Below are positions 1 to 8,600 of a DNA stretch of 10,707 nucleotides, piece after piece (positions within the stretch are counted from its first letter, which is position 1; every line of letters begins with the position of its first letter). Source of the DNA: Planoprotostelium fungivorum (Eukaryota > Evosea > Variosea > Cavosteliida > Cavosteliaceae). A model generated the notes under the pieces. That model worked only from the letters and a program-made list of their open reading frames with translations, was not told the origin of the DNA and ran no database searches. The DNA lies in NCBI GenBank assembly GCA_003024175.1, contig MDYQ01000430.1, positions 1 through 10,707 of the forward strand. The letters run 5' to 3'. The position numbers and the translations under genes were made by a program.

Positions 1-482
1 GATCGATCATCACCCTCTCCTTCATATGCTTCTGACGATCCGTCTTGTGTTGACGATGCTCCTCGTACGTCTGAACACAATCCTCCAAGCGCTTTGTCTC
101 AGCAGCTGAAAGTCTGTTCTCCTGCACATTCAGTTTTGCCTTCGTGACAGATCTCGCATGTCGGTCTTTCGACAAGCCTTCTTGAAGTAATTTGGTGTGA
201 ACCTGTGATCGTCACGATGTATTCATGCAGATCTACTCACTTGTCAAATGTGGTTCGGCTGACGTGCAAAGGTGTCCCCTCGTACTTGTTGTGATAGGAG
301 TAATAGATTGCCTCGGTCGTGTCGAGAAGGATACGAATGATGTTCTGTGGCACACCCTTGCGAGAAGTGAACTTGTCGGCTGTTGGTTGAGAGTTTTCGA
401 CCAGATGCATTCGGATGGCCTCCTTCGCTTCCACTGATGTGAAAATGAGAAGATGTTGCTCTTTCTCCTCGATAGAGGCCAT
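1..482 (-). CDS. Coiled-coil-rich protein of unknown function, 5' part
   Basis: I do not recognise this protein. The ATG at 482-480 opens an 81-codon exon (482-241), MASIEEKEQHLL onward, mixed and globular-looking. A GTGAGT donor at 240 and a CAG ending at 203 define a 38-nt intron, the commonest intron size in this window, with a CGTGAC branch-like motif. The next exon (202-1) stays open to the window edge. It is rich in K, E, R and Q with heptad-like spacing, so a coiled coil is likely. The phases do not match: exon 1 ends with two spare bases, while the open frame of exon 2 needs a phase-0 junction. One extra G at the donor (AAG|GTGAGT instead of AA|GTGAGT) would fix this. A GTCAGC donor at 263 would also restore frame but is weaker. 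The C-terminal part lies outside the window. I am fairly sure a gene is here and unsure of the exact junction. Confidence 0.55.
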
Positions 483-1092
483 GTCTCGCTCTTGTTGGTG
501 TGAAATAATTGGGAGGTTGCATCAGCGTCTGCGACGGTGATGTGAAGTTAACCACACGATTGCTCAGTCGAAGGCCCAATCTACGAATTCGTACGATATC
601 ATTCGCAGAGTATGATAACACGATGACCGTTCTGCGATATTCGAAATTGCGCTAAGGTGGGGTGGAGGAGCACCATACCTTAATTTGAGACGATCTCACC
701 CGGTCAGATTCTCTTTGAGCGGAGTTGCCCCAGTGTGGCTGAAATTTGTAAGAGATTCGCGGGCGACCGTGTACGAACAAGATCTACAAATGATTGGTGG
801 GTATATATACCTCCTATGTCTATTTTTGGAAATGGAAGCTTCCAGCCCCGCCGTGCATCAATGGATGGAGAACATGCAATGTCCCACCCTGCGAACGCCT
901 GCTGAGGAGTTCAACACCTTCTGCTTCCTTTGAGGCTGTTATCGCTCCTGCGATGGAGGCTATTGCGAAACATGGTACCATAGGGAAGCTAAGGGTGATT
1001 TTGACATCCAACAGAGGGAAACAGCCTCGAATTTTCAATGCATTGAAAGCTTGATATGGCTCATATGCCACATTTTTAATCAGGTAAGACGA

Positions 1093-1114
1093 CACCCAGA
1101 TTTCACCCAGATTT
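1093..1114. repeat. Tandem duplication of an 11-mer
   Basis: CACCCAGATTT occurs twice in immediate succession (1093-1103 and 1104-1114), about 120 nt upstream of the cyclase start codon. It looks like a simple slippage duplication in the promoter region. A regulatory role is possible but has no other support. Confidence 0.7.
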
Positions 1115-1177
1115 CAAGTTGGTGGTAACCATTGGCACCCAAGGAAGCTTCCTGACCCGCGTAAGGTTATTAAGGCA

Positions 1178-1185
1178 CATAAAAG
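1178..1185 (+). promoter_or_regulatory. TATA-like element upstream of the cyclase
   Basis: CATAAAAG lies 52 nt before the ATG at 1238, a distance that would fit a compact gene with a short 5' UTR. This rests only on motif resemblance and position, and the core promoter rules of this organism are unknown. Confidence 0.25.
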
Positions 1186-1237
1186 TGCTGCGGTGGCGCA
1201 CTGCTGCCTGGGTCAACCAGACCATTATATTCCTATC

Positions 1238-3734
1238 ATGGTCCAGAACAAGGTGGTGCCCTTCGAGTTAGAATCGATAAAATCAGCAACGTCTAATGTC
1301 AGTCTGTCGTCGCTGTCGAAGAGAGAAGAGAAGGGATGGAGGAATAGACTAGCCTACTTCCTTTCGATCCGAAGCTTCAGCATCATGCTGACCATCTTCG
1401 TGATGGTCCTGGCCGCCCTGGTAACACTGGTCGTGGCCCAATATACACAATCCATCATCGTGAGGCAATTGGTGGAGGACAGATCAGTGGGAAGTTTCTC
1501 TCTCACGAGCTCCATTTTAGCCGAAACAGCCTCATACGGTTCACGCCTGACGAAACTGAGTGAGCATTGATGCCATCTTCTGGAATGACACCTGACTCAT
1601 TTGCAGTGGGGACATACATTCAGACGTCCAATACGTCAGCTCTTTCGGGTAATGAGACTGTATCTTCTACTTGGTTACACATCATGGAGATGTCAAGAGT
1701 CAATGGACTGCAGGTGCCGATCTTTCAAAAAGTAATCATCTAACCCACCACAGACGAATACCAAATTCTATTTCATGGCATTATCACCAGTGGATGGTAG
1801 AGCTCTCTTCACAGATCCCACATACTTTTACCAGAGCACTGTCGTCAACGGAGCCCGAAATCTACGTTGGCAGGGCTGGGAGGTAGATGATCAACTCCTG
1901 ACCCGATTCAATCGCAGTGTCACTCCCTTGTTCGACGCGTTGTATCCATCCACATCCTTCTACAGCGCGAGTCGCATGGGTCCGTCACCCCCGTGCAACA
2001 CCAATTATCAGACAAGAGATCTCGTTTTGCAAGGTGCCGCCTCCAGCACATACCCTGCCACGACAGACAACTACGTTGTGTGCGATGAGAACAACCGACC
2101 GTTGGCGGGTCTGCGATCAGGTGCGGCCATCGGCAGGTGAAACGGAATGATCTCCTCCTCGTCTCACTCCTCCAGTTTGGTGGAGGCCCTCAATAGCACA
2201 GCTTCTCTCTCGGTCGTCATCAACATGAATCGTCAGCTGGTGTGCTCTTCCACGAACGATGCTCCCTTCATCAACGGAACGAGATCGTACGCTCCCAATA
2301 GCACCGTAGATTGGATCGCAATGGTGGCGTCCATGGTGCCAGTCAATGGGCCCATGAGAGAGACGATCCGTTATCAAGGCAACAAGTACCTCCTGGTCTC
2401 AGATCAAATTCCAGATATCTCGGCCAACTGGACGCTCGTGCAGTTACACTCGCTCTCGAAGCAAGATAGTATCAACAACCAATATTTGGGGTGATGATCA
2501 TAATTGGGAGTGAAGAGGAAGCTGAAACATCTGCAGAATCACTATCGCCGCCTTGGCTGGAGTCGTGATGATCATGATCCTCTTTGTCAGCGTCGCGACT
2601 TATTACATGACACAACCTCTCCGTGACCTCACCTTCGAGCTCTACAAGGTAGCTCGTCTGGAGTTGGATCTGAAGGGTCTAAATGTCCCTTTTCTGTGGG
2701 AGGCCAAGAAGTTATCGAAAGCCTTCTCTCAGCTCCACTCCGCCATCACTTCATTCAAGAAGTTTGTTCCATCCCAAGTCATCGTCAACATCCTCAAGTA
2801 CAATCGCGAGGCGGTCAGTCACCTGTCCCAGGCGAAATGTACGGTCATGTTCCAGGACATCGAGGGCTTCACAACGCTGGCTGAGAGCATGAACCCATTG
2901 GATCTGGCCTCTCTCACGGAGGAATATCTGGAAGCCATGACGGAGATCGTGACACTGCACGGAGGTACGGTGGACAAGTACATCGGGGATTGTGAGTACA
3001 AATGATCGTGACGAGATTTCTGACATCGTCAGGTGTGATGAGCATCTTCAATAAGCCCGAAGCACTCGCTGACCATGCCGCCGCCGCTTGTCGCTGCGCT
3101 GTAGCCTGCCAGACTGCTCTCATCACACTGAACAAGAGGTGAGGTGATCTGGAGCCGAACCGAATTGACACATTACAGTTGGAAGCGGAGGTATAGCGTG
3201 GTGCTGAACACGAGAATCGGTATCAACACGGGAGACGTATTGGTCGGCAACATGGGATCAGATCACAGGATGAACTACACGGTCATCGGAGACAATGTAA
3301 ATATCGCCGCCAGACTGGAAGCCGTCAACAAGGTGAAAATCGATTCGATTCCATATCGTCACAGAGGCTGACGTTGACTCCAGGTGTTCGGGACCAACAT
3401 CATCATCTCTGAATCCGTTTTCACCACTGCACCACCGGACTGCATGACGAGACGTCTATCCACAGTCAAAGTGCCCGGGAAGACATCACAGATCAGCATC
3501 TACGAGCTGTGCGCGCAGACGGAGGAGAAGAAAGTCTTGTTCGCTGGATACGAGAGAGCCCTCCAGCTGTTTGAAGATTTTCGCATGAACGATGCGATGG
3601 TGGTCTTGAGGCAGATCACGGCGTCGTCATCAACATACGATGAAGCTTGCCAACGGCTGATGAGAAGAATCGAAGAAAGTCCAGACAGTCGACCGAACGG
3701 ATGGACAGCCACTGAAACATTGACAAAGGGTTGA
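1238..3734 (+). CDS. Membrane class III adenylyl cyclase with ectodomain
   Basis: Eight exons: 1238-1559, 1607-1731, 1754-2136, 2176-2490, 2537-2991, 3033-3138, 3179-3332 and 3384-3734. They total 2,211 nt (736 aa) with consistent phases. A short cytosolic N-terminus precedes membrane segment 1 (about residues 46-68). An ectodomain of about 310 residues follows with many N-x-S/T sites (NTS, NET, NRS, NST, NGT, NWT). Membrane segment 2 is about 383-404, then a HAMP-like linker and the SFKKFVP region leading into the cyclase domain. Metal-binding aspartates are D489 (QDIEGF) and D533 (IGDC). K529 and T603 occupy the purine-specifying positions, and N610 and R614 are the transition-state pair. 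The K/T pair indicates ATP rather than GTP as substrate, giving cAMP. The C-terminal tail keeps the VPGKT...IYEL segment common in bacterial and protist cyclases. With one catalytic domain it should work as a homodimer. An in-frame GTG at 1193 is not used because the ATG is the eukaryotic start. The ligand is unknown; the ectodomain may be Cache-like. Confidence 0.93.
1732..1753 (+). other. 22-nt intron in the cyclase gene
   Basis: Starts GTAATC, ends CACCACAG, and carries a CTAAC branch motif in the middle. It contains an in-frame TAA and its length is not a multiple of three, so it must be removed. Splicing it out (phase 0) joins two long open frames without further change. It is the smallest intron in the window; the others are 38-97 nt. 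Confidence 0.8.
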
Positions 3735-3881
3735 TAGACGATCAATCAAGCCACGCTCGAACGAAAGAGAGTACTGCTAGATTTGTATCAAGTGTCAGAT
3801 TTAACAACGATCGTCTGTGTATTCATGCCAAATAACTGCTTTTACATCGGCATATCAATCGTTATCCTTGTACAATTAAAT
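3735..3881. terminator. Convergent 3' ends of the cyclase and BSD genes
   Basis: Only 147 nt separate the two facing stop codons. On the plus strand ATTAAA at 3875-3880 could be the cyclase poly(A) signal. On the minus strand AATAAA at 3886-3881 overlaps the BSD gene stop codon TAA (3884-3882). The two candidate signals abut back to back, so the two 3' UTRs would overlap. The motifs are visible; their use is inference. Confidence 0.4.
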
Positions 3882-5497
3882 TTATTTCATTGCCTCCAGC
3901 TCTCTTCTCATTTCCGCCTCCCATTCTTCATCGATCTCTACATCCAACTCATCATTCTCCATCTGATCGTCATCAGCCCATCATCGTCATCATCTTCTCA
4001 CGTGGTTCCAATCGCTCTCCCAATCTTTCATCTCCGTCTTCTCTTCAGGTTCTTGAAGAGTATCCCTCACAGATACAAATTCTTCAGAATCAAAGTTGTC
4101 GCTGACAAATTCCAATTCATCCAGGGGAGGACTCTGCTGCGCTGACGGAGCGTCAATGACCGTCTACAACGATGTAGATAGAAATTAAAATCACCGAAAT
4201 TCTGCGTGTCTTCGTAGAGTGATTCCAATGGGGGTGAATTTACAGAAATCGATTGACCGTCTACAACGGCCTCCGCCTGGCTCGAATTTTCCGTGGAATC
4301 CACAGAGACGTCACGTGATGGGGTCACGGAGGGGGTGGATGATGCCGGTGGCACGATAATTTGAGACGGAGCAGTCGAAATCTGTTGCGTGACGGGATGA
4401 ACGGGTCCGGATTCTGGATCATCTGAAGAGGATGAGCCGTCTCGATCATGAAGACGATCCGCGATCTCAACACGACACCCGACGCGACAGATCGAATGGA
4501 CACAGAACCAACGATTCACCTCTCAACGATTCGTCTGCAACACCATAAGAAGCTTTGATGACCCATATTCGATAGAAATAATTCCTCCAGAAGCCTCCCT
4601 CGGATATGTGTGAGGGTACCAACTTGAATCGCACCCCGGCGAGGGATTTATCTGCATCCAAACACATCTACATCGTTGTAGATCAGCTCGTGTGACGAGT
4701 GAAGAACAGAATGATGAAAGTAAGATCGAACGATACCTTTGCGAGGAGGATGTTTTCCTCCAGGTCGAAGTTAAATTTGAAGTTGACATCATCGGGGGGA
4801 GCGTTGAGAAAGTTTCGATTGTTGTTCGTCAGACTTTGGATGAGATGTTCAACCTGTTCATCATCAGCGTTTACGATCTCGATCGGGTGAGATGAAATTA
4901 CGGTCGTGGATGATCTGTGTGTACCTCCGCTCTTGTCGTTGGATCATCGATGGGGATGCGATCCCATGGTACCCTCAATTTCGACACCTTCTCTTTCCTC
5001 TGTCGCTCTCTCTGCGACCATCAGAAACATCCTTATGCATGATCATCGAACCTCTTGAGAGTCGTCCGTCTCTTTGAGAAAACTGGTGAATGTCTTCTGC
5101 TCCTCTTCTACGGCAGTCTTGATCTTTGCTGCAGCTGTTGTTCTTCAACATCAGATGAGTGATAACCTGACTGACCTGTGGTCGCTGCCTCTTTCACAGA
5201 TTTCGTAACGTAAGTTGAAAACCCAGAGAGAGAGCCCTTCATGGCCGTGAGACGTTCTTGTGTCTTATTGGAAGTAATTGTAATGGGTGCATCTTCAGTT
5301 TTTTCTTTCGAAGATTGATCTGACACTACCTCCTTCTGCGATGTCGTCGTCTCTTTTGGTGATGAGGTTTGTGCTGACGTTGCATTTTCATTGGGTCGAG
5401 GTTGCGCTGGGGTGAGCTTCTCCAACAACTGATCGAGATTCGGGAGAGTAATGTTACTTATAGAAGTTGTGAAGGTATTGCGGCGTAGAAAGTCCAT
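3882..5497 (-). CDS. BSD domain protein, SYAP1/BSDC1-like
   Basis: Eight exons on the minus strand: 5497-5176, 5134-5052, 5011-4925, 4853-4737, 4667-4520, 4422-4195, 4141-4002 and 3962-3882. They total 1,206 nt (401 aa) and all phases agree. The N-terminal third is Ser/Thr/Glu-rich, then a helical stretch (KSVKEAA, KTFTSFLKE) and VPWDRIPI near residue 149. The RNFLNAPP segment and the BSD domain follow (about 180-245), with the core RFKLVP and FWRNYFYRI (F229, W230, Y233, F234). An acidic low-complexity tail ends with a Trp/Glu-rich stretch (DWESDW, EEWEAEM). BSD domains are three-helix folds in TFIIH p62, SYAP1 and BSDC1; this layout resembles SYAP1 and plant BSD proteins, linked to membrane-trafficking or signalling adaptor roles. 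The intron 2 donor GTTCGA (5051) is weak. An in-frame ATG at 5581 would add 28 residues, but MDFLRR at 5497 is the more natural start. Confidence 0.88.
4163..4179 (+). repeat. Inverted repeat, copy 1 (17 nt, near-palindromic)
   Basis: TCTACAACGATGTAGAT lies inside the intron at 4142-4194. Its exact reverse complement occurs at 4666-4682. The element is itself a small hairpin: TCTACA and TGTAGA arms around a 4-nt loop. The overlapping 15-mer TGACCGTCTACAACG (4157-4171) also recurs at 4254-4268 in the neighbouring exon. Confidence 0.8.
4666..4682 (-). repeat. Inverted repeat, copy 2 (17 nt, near-palindromic)
   Basis: Exact reverse complement of 4163-4179. On the coding (minus) strand it spans the 3' end of the intron 4668-4736, so the TGTAG of the palindrome provides the splice acceptor and the last two bases are exon. 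Pre-mRNA folding could bring this acceptor close to the downstream intron that holds copy 1. Confidence 0.8.
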
Positions 5498-5635
5498 CCT
5501 GCCGGATGATGTGAACCTGAAATTATTCACAATTAAATAAGCAACTACAACCCCCACTGGATCAAGTCCTTCAAGTATCATGATTTACTCTCATCCAATG
5601 CTGTCTATTTATCTGACTGGATGTACAGTAGCCTT
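5498..5635 (-). other. Short gap between tandem minus-strand genes
   Basis: 138 nt lie between the stop of the F-box/ankyrin gene (5636) and the BSD gene start (5497). On the minus strand a GATAAA poly(A)-like motif lies at 5613-5608, just after the upstream stop. An AT-rich tract followed by TTTCAG at about 5525-5517 resembles a splice acceptor and may end a 5' UTR intron of the BSD gene. No gene fits here. Confidence 0.4.
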
Positions 5636-8600
5636 TTACATGATGTAAGTGAAAAATTCCAAAATCCTCTGGCTCTCGGATGCCATCCTAGCGGCCTCGA
5701 TCTCCTCTGGATTGATGCTACGATCGATCTTCTCTGATCTGCACAAAATCTCCATCATCTCCTCCTTCGACTCTCTCATCGCCTCCAACAGAGCTTCGTT
5801 CTTCTGTCCAGAGCTGAACCACATCTTCTCTTCCATCAGCTGCAGTAGATCGATATTGCCCGATCTGACCACAGCGTGCAGTATGCTGTCGTTGAACGTC
5901 GTTCGGGCACCCTCTTGGATGACAGGCCGCAGCAACTCGATGACCCCACACTCAGCAAAGTCCAGCAGGCTGATGCTCTCAGTGAGCATGAGGCTAGATC
6001 CGTCGTCGAATTGTACGCGTCGCCACTGCTGCACTGGATCGAAGAGGTCGGCCAACAGCTCGGTGGTCATCTGATCTCTCGTCAGCTAATCGATGGCTCA
6101 TATATAGAATGATATGGCAAGTCACCTTCAAGTGAGGGGCTATGTGTTCTGCCAGCCCTCTGAACTTGGACTGGATGGCAACAATCAAGATTTGGAAAGA
6201 GTGACACAGTGGTAACATCTCGGCGCTCAGCAATTTCTCTCGCATGTCCAGCTTCATTCCTTTTACGTTTGTCGTGACGGCGGTGGCGACGACTTTTGTC
6301 ATCCATCTCACGTCTCTACGGTCTACCAGCTCAAAGCAGTGTGGATCACCTTGTTTCGCCATGTCCAATACTTCTCTGCGACGCTCGATTTTCGACGTGT
6401 ATGGTAAACGCACCTGTTATTGTATCTGCTGTTCTGTGCGGCGAACTCGCACATTTCAATGACCCTTGGGAGCTTGCTCTCTATCGCCGCCTGCTGAATC
6501 TCTCTCTCATTGACCGAGAAATCTATCTTCTCTGAATCGCACAGCATCTGGACCATCTCTTCGTTGCCCGCTCGGATCGCTTCTAGCACAGCCTCGTTCT
6601 TCGTTCCCGAGCTGAACCACATCCTTCTATCCATCGATTGCAGTAGATCGCATCTGCCCGATCTGACCACAGCGTGCAGTATGCTGTCGTTGAACCTCGT
6701 ATTCTCGATTTCTCCCTCGATGATAGGTGAAAGGAGATCGATGCATCCGTATTCGACGATGTCTAGCAGGCTGAGACTCCCTATCAGGCCCATGTTTCGA
6801 TTGGCATCCACGCTGAATGGAGGGGCATCGGGTGGAGAGACAATGATGCTCAAATCATCGACCGTCAGCTGTTCATCTTCAGCAATTTTGTCGATCGGAA
6901 CTTCTCACCTTCAGATGAGATTTGATTCGGTTGACCAATTCAGTGAACTGGCCTCGACCAGCGATGAGTAGATGGTAGAAAGAGTGACACATCGACGAGA
7001 TCTCAGGGCTCAGCAATTTCTCTTGCATCTCTGGGTTGCTGTATCGAGCGTTCGATAAGATGGCAGTGGTGATCACGGATGTCATATGTTTGCTATCGCG
7101 TCGATTGACAAACTCGAAACACGAGGGATCACCAAAGCCTGCCAGATGTATGGATGCTCTGTGATGGTCATTGATGATGATGATACGACGAGACGCACCG
7201 AAGTTCGTACTTGGGATGCTTTTTTGTCAACATGTGTAGAATGTTCGAGTGAGTACGGTCCCAATTGGCGATGTGAAAGTGTTGATCTGAATACTGCGGG
7301 TAGAGGTCTGCCAAGAAAGTAGACAATTTCAGAGAGTTGACAGCAAAAGACAACCAGTGATTCACGGATATGCTATTCAGCCTGGGGGAAAGCAGAGCCC
7401 CTTGCAACAAACCAGTGTCTTCGGCTCGAATGATGGCTCCTGCGAAGAAACGTTGTACTGTACAGTCATCAGAACATCCTCTCTCTCGTATCCACCTTGA
7501 GGAGACATCGGAGGTGGTTTTATACGTCCTTGCATGGATTCCGATAGGTAGTGGATGATGAATTCGTCTCGTTCTTTGGTAGAGGGAGATCGTTGGTAGA
7601 GATCCATCATGCGTAGGTTCAATGTGTTCGGATGCCGGATGCCCGGTCGGTGCAGGATGCGCGAGAGGAATTCTCGTTGAACTGGATACTGACACCGCTC
7701 GAAGGTCTTCCACACTGGTTCGCCATCAAAGTCGGACAGTCCCGAGAGAAACAGCTTCTCGCACTCCACGGCCCAGCTGCGTGCGACCATTCGGTACGAT
7801 TTGTACGTGAATTTCACTCTGCTGGTGATGCGGTGATGGTAGTCTGTGAGAAATTCGGCCATGACGAAAGAGATGATCTTCTTCGTGACGTCCCAGCCAA
7901 TCATCTCGTCCATCCTCGGTGCGTCTTCGGGCCACGGTACGATGAGCCCTGAATCCAGCAGCTTGAGGTGATCCGGGTTCCTCTGCTTCATCGCCTCGAT
8001 GAAGATCTCTCGGTCGATCGATCGATCGATCTGGGTGGATCTACACAGCATCTCTACAATGTCCATGGAAGCCGTTCGGATGGCCCTCTCGACGACCTTC
8101 ACAGTTTCCTCTCTCGTGTACGTCTGGCCCCTCTGCAGTATGATCTGCACTAGATCCGCTCGGTTCATCATGATGGCTTCGCTGAGAAGCTGTGTGGCAC
8201 CGTCACCGTCGTATTCGCCTCTGATCATCGGTTCAGCGCACCCCCACCGCATCAGATCCTCCCAAGCGATGTCACGTCTGAGATAGTAAACGGTATTATG
8301 AGGTGTGACCGTAATCTTGGTCTTGTCCTCGTCGTGTGGTTGTAATATCAGTCTGGTAATGTCGACGATTTTCTGTTCGTGTCAGTCTCGTTCTCATCTT
8401 TCGTCATCACCTTGGCGTCTGTGAGCCCTGCGAAACATCTGACCAACTCTTCGTCCCCCACGCTGACGGCAGCGAGAAACCAAGACGGATCGAAGGTACG
8501 CTGGATGTCGGACCGAACGAGCCGTCGACGTAGATGGGTATCAGGCCCGAGCGATTCAATCATGGCATTCGTATTCTCTGGAAAAGCAACGCTGGAGAGA

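Larger units (their letters stand above)
483..1237. other. Divergent intergenic region, no gene called
   Basis: This 755-nt stretch separates two genes transcribed away from each other, so it should hold both promoters. It contains open stretches (for example 790-933 and 794-1054 plus, 1095-820 minus), but none begins with a convincing ATG context, shows a recognisable motif, or joins to another exon through the intron style used elsewhere. A 12-nt palindrome GGTATATATACC lies at 800-811 and could act as a TATA element in either direction. A small tandem duplication lies at 1093-1114. I see no RNA gene. Confidence 0.5.

Noticed and set aside
244-621. 125-codon minus-strand frame overlapping the left-edge gene
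   Set aside because: The overlapping frame starting at 482 has a better start context and a normal intron donor at its end. The longer frame is compositionally odd and ends without a splice site.
800-811. GGTATATATACC as a definite promoter
   Set aside because: It is far from both start codons (over 300 nt) and no other promoter evidence is present, so it is only mentioned in the intergenic entry.
1193-1237. GTG start 15 codons upstream of the cyclase ATG
   Set aside because: A eukaryotic gene should start at ATG. The extra residues have no support and 1238 is the first ATG in frame.
5498-5581. N-terminal extension of the BSD protein from the ATG at 5581
   Set aside because: The added 28 residues are hydrophobic and atypical. 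A likely splice acceptor (TTTCAG) falls inside, and the ATG lies only 54 nt after the upstream stop. It remains a minor alternative.
5649-6074. 141-codon open frame on the plus strand
   Set aside because: It is antisense to the last exon of the F-box/ankyrin gene, whose minus-strand frame repeats as protein in the neighbouring unit. The plus frame has no recognisable motif.
7168-7713. 181-codon minus-strand frame as a gene of its own
   Set aside because: Only the part from 7457 to 7211 is coding, as exon 4 of the long gene. The upstream part is out of frame with the intact exon 3 and the end reads into an intron.
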